From positions 1 through 44,328 of the forward strand of contig JAQGDQ010002429.1 of NCBI GenBank assembly GCA_030141605.1: a stretch of DNA of 44,328 bases, in the 5' to 3' direction. Made by a program: the position numbers and the translations under genes. The notes below the pieces were generated by a model. It saw only the letters and a list, made by a program, of their open reading frames with translations. It was not told the DNA's origin and did no database searches. The stretch is from Tubiluchus corallicola. Lineage: Eukaryota; Priapulida; Priapulimorpha; Priapulimorphida; Tubiluchidae. Positions 1-8,305 of this stretch are shown here, piece by piece; position 1 is the first letter of the stretch, and every line of letters begins with the position of its first letter.

Positions 1-878
1 ATAGTAACGCCGGTATCTTTGGACTCTCTATCGCCGCGACAACAATGCTCGCACTTGCCGGCATCATCGTCGCGCTAGACGCCTACGGCCCCGTCACTGA
101 TAACGCAGGAGGAATCGCCGAAATGGCCGGACTGCCAGATGATGTCCGAAAAGTAACAGATGCCCTAGATGCCGTCGGCAACACGACAAAAGCCGTCACA
201 AAAGGATACGCCATCGGCTCCGCCGGCCTGGCCGCTCTTGTGCTTTTCGCCGCCTATACACAGGACTTAACATACTATTTCCCTAATTTGACCGTTTCCT
301 TTGAACTTCAGGATCCTTACGTCATGGTCGGCCTGTTTATCGGTGGACTCCTGCCTTACCTCTTTGCCGCTATGGGCATGAAAGCCGTCGGAAAAGCCGG
401 TATCTCCGTGGTTAAAGAAGTCCGCCGGCAGTTCAAGGAAATCCCAGGAATTATGGAAGGGGAAACAAAACCTGAATATGGAACTTGTGTCGATATTCTA
501 ACAAAAACAGCCATTAAACAAATGATTCTGCCATCATTACTTCCTGTGCTTTCCCCTGTTGTCATCTACGTTATCATCAATATTATTGGCGGTCAGGAAG
601 CTGCTTTTTCCGCTCTTGGCGCTATGCTGCTGGGAACAATCGTAACGGGACTCTTTGTCGCTATCTCCATGACATCCGGCGGAGGCGCATGGGATAACGC
701 TAAAAAATATATTGAAGACGGAAATCTTGGCGGAAAAGGATCGGATGCCCATAAAGCCGCCGTTACCGGTGACACTATTGGCGACCCTTATAAAGATACA
801 GCCGGACCCGCCATTAACCCAATGATTAAAATTATCAATATTGTCGCCATTCTGCTGCTGGCAATACTCGCTGGGTAA
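1..878 (+). CDS. hppA: K+-independent H+-translocating pyrophosphatase, C-terminal part (5' end outside window)
   Basis: This membrane-bound proton pump couples pyrophosphate hydrolysis to H+ export. Only about the last 290 residues are present. The reading frame is open from base 3 and continues through the first ATG at 45, so that ATG is internal. Family hallmarks are visible: the stretch [20 protein letters not shown], then [16 protein letters not shown], then [14 protein letters not shown] and [17 protein letters not shown] near the C-terminus. Several hydrophobic membrane segments lie between them. The Lys in GNTTKA is the residue that marks K+-independent enzymes (K+-dependent ones have Ala), so K+-independence is an inference from that residue. 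The gene stops at 876-878 and is followed by a strong terminator. The next gene has its own promoter. Confidence 0.95.
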   Translation, partial: SNAGIFGLSIAATTMLALAGIIVALDAYGPVTDNAGGIAEMAGLPDDVRKVTDALDAVGNTTKAVTKGYAIGSAGLAALVLFAAYTQDLTYYFPNLTVSFELQDPYVMVGLFIGGLLPYLFAAMGMKAVGKAGISVVKEVRRQFKEIPGIMEGETKPEYGTCVDILTKTAIKQMILPSLLPVLSPVVIYVIINIIGGQEAAFSALGAMLLGTIVTGLFVAISMTSGGGAWDNAKKYIEDGNLGGKGSDAHKAAVTGDTIGDPYKDTAGPAINPMIKIINIVAILLLAILAG

Positions 879-909
879 AACAAAAGCATGGTTTGTTATT
901 GACTTTTCA

Positions 910-944
910 AAATAAGGCCTTGTTTTCAAGGCCTTATTTTTTAT
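910..944 (+). terminator. Rho-independent terminator of hppA
   Basis: A perfect 13-bp stem (910-922 with 927-939) closes a TTTT loop, and the stem runs into a T-rich tail. It lies 31 bp after the hppA stop codon. Confidence 0.9.
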
Positions 945-991
945 TGTCCCCTTTAGTCTCAATTTCGCCAAGCAAAAAGTAAATCTTTTTT

Positions 992-1021
992 TTGATTTTT
1001 TTATTTAAATTATGGTATAAA
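992..1021 (+). promoter_or_regulatory. Sigma-70 type promoter for the amino-acid ABC operon
   Basis: TTGATT at 992-997 and TATAAA at 1016-1021 are separated by 18 bp in a very AT-rich stretch. The binding-protein gene starts at 1095, giving a leader of roughly 65 nt. Its Shine-Dalgarno sequence is AGGGAG just upstream of the ATG. Confidence 0.55.
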
Positions 1022-1094
1022 ATATATCTCATTTAAAATTTATTTAAATAGTACAACAACAAATGGTAACCTAACCTCATTTAGGGAGTTTTTT

Positions 1095-1886
1095 ATGAAA
1101 CAGTATTTCACACTTCTCGCAGTACTTATGCTTTTTAGCTTATCTATTATTCCAGAAAGCATGGCTCGTACTTTGCGAGTAGGAACCGAAGGGGGCTACC
1201 CGCAGTGGAACTACACCCTTTCTTCCGGTGAGGTTGTTGGTTACGAGCTTGATCTTGCGAAAGCAATCGGCGAACATCTCGGTTGGGATGTGGAAATCGT
1301 CATACAGGATTGGGACGGTCTTGTTCCCGCTTTGCTAAACGGAAAATTCGACGTTATTATGGCAGGCATGTCCATTACTGAAGAGCGTAAAAAAGTCATC
1401 GACTTTACAGACGCTTACGGCACTATGCCCAGCATGTTCTTCGGAAGAGAATCAGTCTACGGTGATATTCAGTCCATGGAAGACGCGCGCAAAATCATGA
1501 ACAGAAAAGTTCTAGGCGCTCAGGTGTCAACAATCCATCTTAACTGGCTCCGGAAAGAATTCGGCAAAACGAATAAAATTCGCGGCTATAAAACATTCAA
1601 TGAGCTCGCTTTAGATATCGCCGCTGGCCGTGTGGACGCCGGTGTCTCAGAAGTCGGTCCTATTCATGACTTTTTCAAATCCGCAAGAGGAAAAAATCTC
1701 GTGACATTCGGTCCCAGACTCGATGGAAGCTTTGACCCTATCTTCGGAGAAGGTGTTGGCGGAGGCATGAGAAAAGAAGACACACTCTTAAAAGAAACCC
1801 TCAATACCGCTCTTTCTGAGCTCAGGGAAGAGGGCGTTCTCCGACGCTTATCAATCAAACATTTCGGATTCGATGTTTCTTTGTAA
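1095..1886 (+). CDS. Amino-acid ABC transporter periplasmic binding protein (SBP family 3)
   Basis: This is the solute receptor of a polar amino-acid importer. Residues 1-24 form a typical signal peptide (a Lys near the N-terminus, a hydrophobic core, and ESMA before the likely cleavage site), so the product is periplasmic. The mature part begins TLRVGTEGGYPQWN, which matches the start of the HisJ/ArgT/octopine-binding fold. DVIMAGMSITEERKKVIDF is the signature region of family 3 binding proteins. The length (263 aa) is typical. Two permease genes follow on the same strand, the first 90 bp downstream, so the three form one operon. Substrate cannot be read from sequence. Cationic amino acids or opines are plausible given the family, but this is inference. 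Confidence 0.9.
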   Translation: MKQYFTLLAVLMLFSLSIIPESMARTLRVGTEGGYPQWNYTLSSGEVVGYELDLAKAIGEHLGWDVEIVIQDWDGLVPALLNGKFDVIMAGMSITEERKKVIDFTDAYGTMPSMFFGRESVYGDIQSMEDARKIMNRKVLGAQVSTIHLNWLRKEFGKTNKIRGYKTFNELALDIAAGRVDAGVSEVGPIHDFFKSARGKNLVTFGPRLDGSFDPIFGEGVGGGMRKEDTLLKETLNTALSELREEGVLRRLSIKHFGFDVSL

Positions 1887-1923
1887 ACATATTATATTTT
1901 CATTTTTATAAACAAGTATAGTC

Positions 1924-1954
1924 GATATCTATATCCTCGCGATATCTATATCCT
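1924..1954. repeat. Short tandem direct repeat between binding protein and permease genes
   Basis: The 14-mer GATATCTATATCCT occurs at 1924-1937 and again at 1941-1954, separated by CGC. Each copy contains the palindrome GATATC. It lies in the 90-bp gap inside the ABC operon and has no stem strong enough to act as a terminator. Confidence 0.7.
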
Positions 1955-1976
1955 ATTTTAAATTAAGGAAAATCCC

Positions 1977-2774
1977 GTGTTTGATTTTTTTGGCTGGGAA
2001 GATAAGCTGCTCTTAGGTACGCTTATGACCTTCAAAGTTGCCCTGTTTGGCTGGATACTCGGCCTGGTTATCGGAATTATTATGGCAAGCCTTAAAGTGG
2101 AGTTCATAAAACGCTTCGCTAATAAGGCCGCTCCTCCCCCCAGAGGCTTCTTAAGGTATCGCTTTCTCTTTATCAGAACGCTCCTCACTGTCGGAGCTTT
2201 GCTGCCTTCCCTTTATACAACACTGATCAGAGGCTTGCCTGAGCTTCTTATTATCTATTTTCTCTTTTTTGGCGGATCCGGAATCGTCATGTACATAGCC
2301 TCTGTTTTTGGTCATACCGGCTATATCGAAATTAACGCCATGCTTACCGGTATTATCGCTATTGGCATTATCTCTGGCGCCTATTCGACAGAGGCCTTCA
2401 GAAGCGCTATTTTACAAGTGCCCAAAGGACAGATAGAAGCCGCCATCGCCTGCGGAATGTCCCAAAAAGCAATCTTCTTTAAAGTTAAATTTCCGCAAAT
2501 TCTTTCCCTGTCACTCCCTAGCCTAGGGAATATATGGCAGCTCACGCTTAAAGATACAGCGCTGATCTCCGTGACAGGACTCGCTGAACTCATGTTTTAC
2601 GCGAGAATAGCTTCCCAAGCGGAATATCAACCCTTTATATTTTATATCGCCGCCGCTTTTCTTTACCTCTGCATCACATTTCTTTCTGGTATTCTCTTTC
2701 AATCCGCTGAAAAAAAATTGAGCAGAAAAGAAAAAAAAGCCCCAAAAAACAAACGATTTAAATATAGCGTGTAA
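1977..2774 (+). CDS. Amino-acid ABC transporter permease (HisQ/OccQ type)
   Basis: This is the first inner-membrane permease subunit of the importer. It is 265 aa with several membrane helices. The EAA cytoplasmic loop that contacts the ATPase is seen as YSTEAFRSAILQVPKGQIEA followed by ACGMS. The start is a GTG at 1977 with a good Shine-Dalgarno AAGGA 7 nt upstream, and no better ATG is available. There is a hydrophilic insert between the first two hydrophobic blocks (about residues 37-60), and a matching long linker appears in the second permease. The stop at 2774 is 11 bp from the next start. The two permeases probably form a heterodimer. Confidence 0.9.
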   Translation: MFDFFGWEDKLLLGTLMTFKVALFGWILGLVIGIIMASLKVEFIKRFANKAAPPPRGFLRYRFLFIRTLLTVGALLPSLYTTLIRGLPELLIIYFLFFGGSGIVMYIASVFGHTGYIEINAMLTGIIAIGIISGAYSTEAFRSAILQVPKGQIEAAIACGMSQKAIFFKVKFPQILSLSLPSLGNIWQLTLKDTALISVTGLAELMFYARIASQAEYQPFIFYIAAAFLYLCITFLSGILFQSAEKKLSRKEKKAPKNKRFKYSV

Positions 2775-2785
2775 AGGTAAATCTT

Positions 2786-3565
2786 ATGAATTGGCACTTT
2801 CTCTGGTCATCTTTTGTGCAGATGTTCTCCGCTCTGCCCGTGACATTGGCACTCGCTTCCTCTTCCCTGTTCTTTGGCGCCCTGCTTGCCTTCGCTGTCG
2901 CTTTAGTTCGTATCTCTGAAAAAAAACTATGCCAATGGCCTTTCTCTCATTCCTTCGCCGCCTCTCCATTACAGAATATTATTGGCTTCTTCACCTACGT
3001 CCTGAAACTAACCTTAGTCGCCATTGTGCGGCTTTACGTCTTCTGCTTCAGAGGAACCCCTCTTTTACTTCAGATTTATATGATGTACTACGGAATTGGT
3101 GAGTTTCTCAGCTATCAGGAATGGGTATGGGAAAGCCGCATCTGGCCTATTTTACGCGAGCCCTTCTGGTACGCCTCTTTCGCCCTCATGATGAATTCCG
3201 CCGCCTATAGCAGCGAAGTTATCCGAGGCGCCATACAGGCAATCCCTCCTGGGCAGATCGAAGCCGCGAAAAGCTGCGGAATGAAACGGAGAACCTGCTT
3301 TAAAACTATCATCATTCCACAAATGATCAGAATCGCCCTGCCAGCCTACAGTAACGAGGTCATTCTCATAATCAAAGCAACCTCGCTTGCCAGCACAGTT
3401 ACAATCCTTGAGGTCACAGGCGTTATGCTGGAAATCCGCTCGCAAACCTACGCGATCTATGAGCTTATCGTTTTAGCCGGCCTGATCTACCTGACTCTTA
3501 ACGCCCTCGCCGCACGGGGACTCTTTATTTGTGAGCGGCGTTTATCCCCCTGGAATTACCGCTAA
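2786..3565 (+). CDS. Amino-acid ABC transporter permease (HisM/OccM type)
   Basis: This is the second permease subunit, 259 aa, with several predicted membrane segments. The EAA loop reads YSSEVIRGAIQAIPPGQIEA followed by KSCGMKRR, the expected coupling-helix motif. It starts 11 bp after the first permease, which indicates translational co-expression. RGTPLLLQIYMMYYG is the conserved N-terminal permease segment of the histidine/glutamine group. No ATP-binding cassette gene follows: the operon ends at a terminator. The ATPase must be encoded elsewhere or shared with another importer. Confidence 0.9.
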   Translation: MNWHFLWSSFVQMFSALPVTLALASSSLFFGALLAFAVALVRISEKKLCQWPFSHSFAASPLQNIIGFFTYVLKLTLVAIVRLYVFCFRGTPLLLQIYMMYYGIGEFLSYQEWVWESRIWPILREPFWYASFALMMNSAAYSSEVIRGAIQAIPPGQIEAAKSCGMKRRTCFKTIIIPQMIRIALPAYSNEVILIIKATSLASTVTILEVTGVMLEIRSQTYAIYELIVLAGLIYLTLNALAARGLFICERRLSPWNYR

Positions 3566-3570
3566 AATAC

Positions 3571-3604
3571 AAAAGCCGCCATAAAATTATGGCGGCTTTT
3601 TATA
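3571..3604. terminator. Bidirectional terminator between convergent genes
   Basis: The stem 3571-3584 pairs exactly with 3587-3600 (core AAGCCGCCAT). It is flanked by A and T runs on both sides, so it can end the ABC operon on the plus strand and the lipoprotein gene on the minus strand. Confidence 0.85.
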
Positions 3605-3624
3605 CATAACCCCAACCTAGATTT

Positions 3625-4104
3625 TTAGGCGACAATCTTCCATGTACCATCCACCTGGCGGCAGGCGACGCCATAAGCATCCTGCTTTTGACCACCAACC
3701 ACAATGGATTGCTGAAACTCACGGCAATATTTACCCGAGCTTTCCTGCCATGTCTTGGTAGGCACAACTTGACCCGTATGACCTGTATCCGGGTTTTTCC
3801 ATGAATAAGACTGTCCCGTTCTTCCTGTCTCCAAAGCATTGTGCGTTGTTTGTTGCATCATTAGCTTATCCGCATTATCTAAAGACTCACCAACACTAGA
3901 GCCCACCAAGGCGCCTAAAAGAGTCCCTGCCGCAACCGCCGCGATCTGCCCCTTTCCTTTACCAAACTGAGCCCCCGCCAAAGCACCTGCCGCAGCGCCA
4001 AGAACAGTTCCACCTTGCTGTTTAGCTCCCGCATTCCCCGTAGTTGATTGACATCCTCCAGCAACAATTCCAACAACCACTAACATCATAATGCTTAAAC
4101 GCAT
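3625..4104 (-). CDS. Glycine-zipper outer-membrane lipoprotein (17-kDa surface antigen family)
   Basis: The 159-aa product has a lipoprotein signal peptide ending in the lipobox VAGGC, so Cys18 would be lipidated and the protein anchored in the outer membrane. Residues about 30-75 are a glycine-zipper segment (GTVLGAAAGALAGAQFGKGK, then AGTLLGALVGSSVGESLD). The C-terminal half carries a small domain with the Cys pair in KYCREFQQ and GVACRQVDGTWKIV. This architecture is that of the Rickettsia 17-kDa antigen and related alphaproteobacterial proteins, thought to be structural envelope components. The start has a clear AGGAG 4116-4120 upstream. A promoter candidate lies at 4159-4187. Confidence 0.85.
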   Translation of the reverse strand: MRLSIMMLVVVGIVAGGCQSTTGNAGAKQQGGTVLGAAAGALAGAQFGKGKGQIAAVAAGTLLGALVGSSVGESLDNADKLMMQQTTHNALETGRTGQSYSWKNPDTGHTGQVVPTKTWQESSGKYCREFQQSIVVGGQKQDAYGVACRQVDGTWKIVA

Positions 4105-4158
4105 ATCGCTATTCTCCTAAAATAAAAATTACCAATAAATTATAGCCGCTTATCAAAA

Positions 4159-4187
4159 AATATAGCTTTAAAAATCTATAAAATCAA
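4159..4187 (-). promoter_or_regulatory. Promoter candidate for the glycine-zipper lipoprotein gene
   Basis: On the minus strand TTGATT (4182-4187) and TATATT (4159-4164) are 17 bp apart. A second TATAAT lies closer to the gene at 4139-4144. The 212 bp between this gene and thrH hold no other recognisable feature. Confidence 0.5.
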
Positions 4188-4316
4188 TGTCTTTTCTTAA
4201 TGATAGAATTATAAAAAAAGAACTCAATTATTTTTAAACTTTCACTTTATACCCTATCTTGATAAAAACAACAACCATACGGTAATAAATATATACGTTT
4301 AACGCTCAAGGCTTAT

Positions 4317-4940
4317 TTAAGCCGTGACAGTATCAGAGTTTTGAAAATCCTCAATTTCTTTCCTCAAAGCGTCATAAGTCTCCACAGTGGACAAATGAGG
4401 ATAATCTCCTTTCACATTGTCCGGAGCCTGAAATAAAATACCCTTTTCCGCAAGAGACAACATGGAAATATCGTTATAGGAATCACCCGACGCAACCACT
4501 TTGAAATTCAATCCCTGAAACGCCGCGACAGCTTTTGTTTTATGATCGTCTAGACGGAAATGACACCTCTGTATGACCCCCTGCTCATCAACAGCAAGAC
4601 GATGGCAAAAAATAACAGGAGAGGAAAGCTGCTGTATCAACGGTGACGCAAGCTCCTCAAACGTATCCGATAAAATAACCACAGGCATCCGTTTTCGCAC
4701 TTCGCCCAAAAATTCAGCGGCGCCCTCTAAAGGGCTCATTTTGCTAATAATTCTTTGAATATCAAAGAGTGTTAAATTATTGTCTTTTAAAGCCGACAAA
4801 CGATGTTTCATCAATAATGTATAATCTGGAACATCCCGCGTTGTCATCAAGAACGCCTCAATACCAGTTTCCTTCGCAACACGCACCCACATCTCCGGAA
4901 TAAGAACACCTTCAAGATCAAGACAGAGTATTTGCATCAT
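4317..4940 (-). CDS. thrH: ThrH-type HAD phosphatase (phosphoserine phosphatase / homoserine phosphotransferase)
   Basis: The 207-aa protein opens with CLDLEGVLIPEMW. This is the distinctive ThrH form of HAD motif I, with D-x-E in place of the usual D-x-D. Motif II is the Ser in VVILSDTF, and motif III/IV is VVASGDSYNDISML. In Pseudomonas the family dephosphorylates phosphoserine and can transfer the phosphate to homoserine, which links it to serine and threonine metabolism. The start overlaps the stop of the upstream uracil-DNA glycosylase gene in an ATGA arrangement, so translation is coupled. Family assignment is firm. The physiological substrate in this organism is inferred. Confidence 0.88.
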   Translation of the reverse strand: MMQILCLDLEGVLIPEMWVRVAKETGIEAFLMTTRDVPDYTLLMKHRLSALKDNNLTLFDIQRIISKMSPLEGAAEFLGEVRKRMPVVILSDTFEELASPLIQQLSSPVIFCHRLAVDEQGVIQRCHFRLDDHKTKAVAAFQGLNFKVVASGDSYNDISMLSLAEKGILFQAPDNVKGDYPHLSTVETYDALRKEIEDFQNSDTVTA

Positions 4941-5593
4941 CTTTCCTTTTCAATTTCTGTTTTAATGGTTTTAAAAATAGTGTAAAACATCTCTTCTGTC
5001 AAAATTCCTGTATTTGTATTATAACGAGAACAATGGTAACTGTTGACAAGAGAATAACCACGAGAAAGCCTGTGTAGATGCCCATGTTTAAAAGGAAAGC
5101 GGCTTTTCTTTTCCTTCAAGGCGCTGAGTGTCGCCTCATGAGCGAAATGCCCCAATGTTAAAATAACTCGCAAAGAATCCATTGAACATATTTCCGAAAA
5201 CAGAAACGTCCCGCATTGCTTCCGTTCGCCAGCTGTCGGCCTATTCTGAGGAGGAACACACCGTACCGCATTAACAATACGACATTCCTTCAGAGTCAAA
5301 CTGTCATCAACACGCCGATCATAAGTCCCATCGGTAAATCCAAAATTTTCCAGAGCTTTATATAAAAGATTCCCCGCATAATCCCCCGTAAAAGGACGAC
5401 CGGTGCAATTCGCGCCATGCAGCCCAGGCGCCAGACCAACAATCAAAAGAGACGCAGACAACGGACCAAAAGAAGGAACAGACCCATTAAAATAATCCGG
5501 AAATAAATGCTGATTTTCACCTCTGAAAGTAACAAGGCGAGGGCATAAAGCACACTCTCTCTCAACATAAACCCCTTCTTCAACGCTTTGCAT
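4937..5593 (-). CDS. Uracil-DNA glycosylase, family 5 (UDGb type)
   Basis: This DNA-repair enzyme excises uracil and related deaminated bases. The 218-aa sequence has the Fe-S cysteines of families 4/5 (ECALC near residue 15, NAVRC and CGTF further on). It carries the family-5 motif GLAPGLHGANCTGRPFTGDY, whose GLAP-x-x-HGAN form separates UDGb from family 4. The C-terminal motif reads SYHCSRYNTNTG where the family normally has YHPS, a Pro-to-Cys change next to the conserved His. The gene is the first of a two-gene unit with thrH, joined by a 4-bp overlap. It lies just beyond the phage tail-fibre gene, with 123 bp of unremarkable AT-rich sequence between them. Confidence 0.88.
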   Translation of the reverse strand: MQSVEEGVYVERECALCPRLVTFRGENQHLFPDYFNGSVPSFGPLSASLLIVGLAPGLHGANCTGRPFTGDYAGNLLYKALENFGFTDGTYDRRVDDSLTLKECRIVNAVRCVPPQNRPTAGERKQCGTFLFSEICSMDSLRVILTLGHFAHEATLSALKEKKSRFPFKHGHLHRLSRGYSLVNSYHCSRYNTNTGILTEEMFYTIFKTIKTEIEKER

Positions 5594-5716
5594 AACTCTT
5601 TAATTTCCCTTCACCATACATAAGAGTAAATTTTAAATATCCTACACGATCCCATAAACGATATCAACCATACAATCAAAAACAGCAGCATGCTAAGCAG
5701 GCCATCAAACTAACTT

Positions 5717-7852
5717 TTAATACTTTATACAATACATTACAGAAACATTCCTAGGACGCGTTTCATGACCATGATGCGTAAAGGATATTTGATAGCTGTT
5801 CTTATAATTCGTACCCAGATAAAAAGCCGCTGTAATAAAATCTGTCTCCTCTCCCGCTCCTGTCTTAAACTGAGAGACATATCCCCCACTCACTCCCGCG
5901 ATAATCTTTCCCGATACCTGCTTTAACGTGTTGACCTGCTCACTCTGGCGGCTACCCAAAGAACGAGACGGATCCACCCCTCGGCCATGATCCCACCCGC
6001 GCATAAACTCCCCTCGAAGATCAGGAAGATTAAAAGTACTACTTCCATCCCCGTTTCCATAGCGCTCGCCAATAATAGAAAAAAGATCCACGTAAATCGC
6101 TCTGGAAACAGCCGAACCATCACACTCAAGCCAGCCAACAGGAACATTGATTTCAGAAAACGCAATAATACTCCCAACTGGAAATCCCCCCCCGGAAGGT
6201 AAATTTTCCAGTATACTCATACAGTTATCAACCTCTTCATGAAGAGTATTGATGTCTTTATAAATATCATCCATATCTTCCTGAATGGTCGCTAACGTCT
6301 GATTGACTCCTCCCACATCCCCCTGAACCACCGCTAAAGCCTGATTAATTCCTCCCACATCCCCTTGAATTGCCGTTAAGGTTTGATGAATACTACTTAA
6401 ATCCTGCTGAATAGTCGTTACATTATTTTGAGTCCCCTGCAAAGACTGATCAAAAGTAACCATATCCTGCTGAACACTCGCCAAATCCCCGTCAAGAACA
6501 TTAATATCCTGCTCAATACCTGCAAAATTCCCATTTAAATCCATAATTTCCTGATGAAGACTCTCTAAAGCCTCCTGAACATTCGCAACTCCCATATTGC
6601 TACTTTGATCATCATACACGATGTCCTTGGCCAACCCCGAGAAATTACCCGTCGCAAACTGTCTAGCCTGCTCCGCCCAATGATAAGCGGAATATCCCGC
6701 CCCTTCAATAAGCTCCCCCTCAGAAGCGCTCGCCCATTTCTTCGACAATTCCTTCCAGGAAAACGCGCCATCTTTATAGCCCAACGCCTCATCCTTATAA
6801 GATTTTGATTCATTCCTATAGAGAAAAGAAGTGTCTTTATAATCAGAAGCCTCTTGACTAAAAGATCGCGCCTTTATCACTTCATCTTCTGCCTGCAAAA
6901 ACGATTCTTTCGCTTTCTCTGACCAATGGAGCGACGAATATCCAACCCCCTCAACAAGACTATCCCAAGGCGCCTGCGACCATTGTCGCGACAACTCCTT
7001 CCAAGAGCGTGACTCCTCTTTATAACTTAAAGCCTTTTCAGTATTTTCGAGAGTATCTTCTGTATAGCCGATAATATCATTTTTATAAACAATAACCTCT
7101 TCTTTATGAGTGATAGTATCTTCTTTATAGGTAAACGCTTCATCTTTATATCCAACAACTTCATTTTTATACTTTAAAACCTCCGCTCTATCGCTGACTA
7201 CATCCTGCTTATATCCTTTGGCATCTTCACTAAAAGAGCGTGCTCGATCCGCTTCATTTTGAGACCGGTTCGCTTCATCCCGCGCTCTGTCCGCTTCGCT
7301 TTGCACCTTTGCAAAAAGCGTCTGCGCCTGTATAAAAATATCTTTGACCTGATCGGACTCTCTTTTAATTTCCTGCCAGATATACTCAAACATATATTCA
7401 CTATTTTCAAATCCATTCCCCAGCGCATTCCATATCAATATTTTCCCCGGCTCACCCACAGGCAAAAGACTCTCACACTGATCCCCCAATAAAGGTCGGT
7501 ATTGCAATGATCGAGATAAAGCCAGCTCATTCTGCTGCAAAACAGCATATATCCTATCTAGCTCATCATTAATAACACGGGAGCGAAAACTGCCGCCTTC
7601 TTGAAAAAAAGACGACCTCTCCGCAGCAACTTTCCGTATAAAAACAATAACAACAGGAGATAATAGACTACCCGGAGCCTCGTCAAAAACAACATTAACG
7701 CCATTTTTCTCCAAAAAAACACTGTATCCCGTCTCAATTTTCTTATCATCAATCCATATATCAACTTCTGATATATCAAAAATACGAAATGGACAGAAAA
7801 AATCTGTCGCCTCTCCCACAGCTCTATAACTAATCTGCAACTTCGACATCAC
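5717..7852 (-). CDS. Tail fibre protein with phage tail-collar domain
   Basis: This 711-aa receptor-binding fibre has four parts. The N-terminal ~150 residues resemble the T7 tail-fibre anchor that docks to the tail. Residues ~170-400 are a long charged coiled coil rich in SEADRARDEAN- and YKDE-like heptads. It is interrupted by two copies of a W-rich motif (SWKELSRQWSQAP...GYSSLHWSEKA and SWKELSKKWASAS...GYSAYHWAEQA). Residues ~430-530 are a second coiled coil with an exact 14-residue period (VVQGDVGGVNQTLA type), visible in the DNA as a 42-bp period around 6301-6384. The C-terminus is a tail-collar domain (PVGSIIAFSEINVPVGWLEC, FNLPDLRGEFMRGWDHGRG). It is the last gene of the phage operon. 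Confidence 0.85.
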   Translation of the reverse strand: MMSKLQISYRAVGEATDFFCPFRIFDISEVDIWIDDKKIETGYSVFLEKNGVNVVFDEAPGSLLSPVVIVFIRKVAAERSSFFQEGGSFRSRVINDELDRIYAVLQQNELALSRSLQYRPLLGDQCESLLPVGEPGKILIWNALGNGFENSEYMFEYIWQEIKRESDQVKDIFIQAQTLFAKVQSEADRARDEANRSQNEADRARSFSEDAKGYKQDVVSDRAEVLKYKNEVVGYKDEAFTYKEDTITHKEEVIVYKNDIIGYTEDTLENTEKALSYKEESRSWKELSRQWSQAPWDSLVEGVGYSSLHWSEKAKESFLQAEDEVIKARSFSQEASDYKDTSFLYRNESKSYKDEALGYKDGAFSWKELSKKWASASEGELIEGAGYSAYHWAEQARQFATGNFSGLAKDIVYDDQSSNMGVANVQEALESLHQEIMDLNGNFAGIEQDINVLDGDLASVQQDMVTFDQSLQGTQNNVTTIQQDLSSIHQTLTAIQGDVGGINQALAVVQGDVGGVNQTLATIQEDMDDIYKDINTLHEEVDNCMSILENLPSGGGFPVGSIIAFSEINVPVGWLECDGSAVSRAIYVDLFSIIGERYGNGDGSSTFNLPDLRGEFMRGWDHGRGVDPSRSLGSRQSEQVNTLKQVSGKIIAGVSGGYVSQFKTGAGEETDFITAAFYLGTNYKNSYQISFTHHGHETRPRNVSVMYCIKY

Positions 7853-7876
7853 GCTTCCTCCCTAAAAAATACCCAC

Positions 7877-8266
7877 TTAAAAAAGAAAGTCTGACGTTAC
7901 AGAATAACCCTCTTTCAGCAAATTCCCCATTGATCTATCCCGATAGTATTTCGCTCTCCTGTCATAATAGTCAGCCGAGCTTTCTCCTTTGGCGCGAACT
8001 TCTAAAGCCGCCTCTTCATCACGCTTTTTCTTCTCCTCCATAACATCTAATACCGAACCGGAAATCTCCATATCCGACCCGCTGTAGGAAACTCTTTGAG
8101 AAGCCTGCTCTCTCCGCGCCTTTTTACGAAATGACAGCTCTTTCTGCCTGTTCTCCTGGCGAATTCTTTCCGCCTCTCTCTTCGCTGTTTTCTTCTGCTC
8201 CTTGCTTTGAGAATATCCCAAAACCGAGCTCGCAACTTTAATAATAGGTTTAATAATCCCACACAT
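7877..8266 (-). CDS. Small virion protein, possibly gp14-like internal virion protein
   Basis: The 129-aa protein starts MCGIIKPIIKVASSVLGYSQ and continues as a basic amphipathic helix rich in Lys, Arg, Glu and Gln. A motif SGSDMEISGSVLDVMEEKKK and then EAALEVRAKGESSADYYDRR follow. Similar short proteins with an SGS-LDV segment sit between tail tubular protein B and the fibre in T7-like phages and are called gp14-like internal virion proteins. T7 gp14 itself is longer (about 196 aa). The call therefore rests mainly on position and on this motif. The genes for gp15 and gp16, which normally follow, are missing. Confidence 0.5.
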   Translation of the reverse strand: MCGIIKPIIKVASSVLGYSQSKEQKKTAKREAERIRQENRQKELSFRKKARREQASQRVSYSGSDMEISGSVLDVMEEKKKRDEEAALEVRAKGESSADYYDRRAKYYRDRSMGNLLKEGYSVTSDFLF

Positions 8267-8305
8267 ATTTCTTACCCTCTTAAATACCGTTTATAAAATA
8301 CCGCC

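Noticed and set aside
537-971. 144-codon minus-strand frame over the end of hppA
   Set aside because: It runs through the hppA terminator hairpin and is antisense to a conserved gene.
5717-7852. Diversity-generating retroelement in the tail fibre
   Set aside because: No reverse transcriptase, template repeat or A-rich variable end was seen. The fibre ends in an ordinary tail-collar domain.
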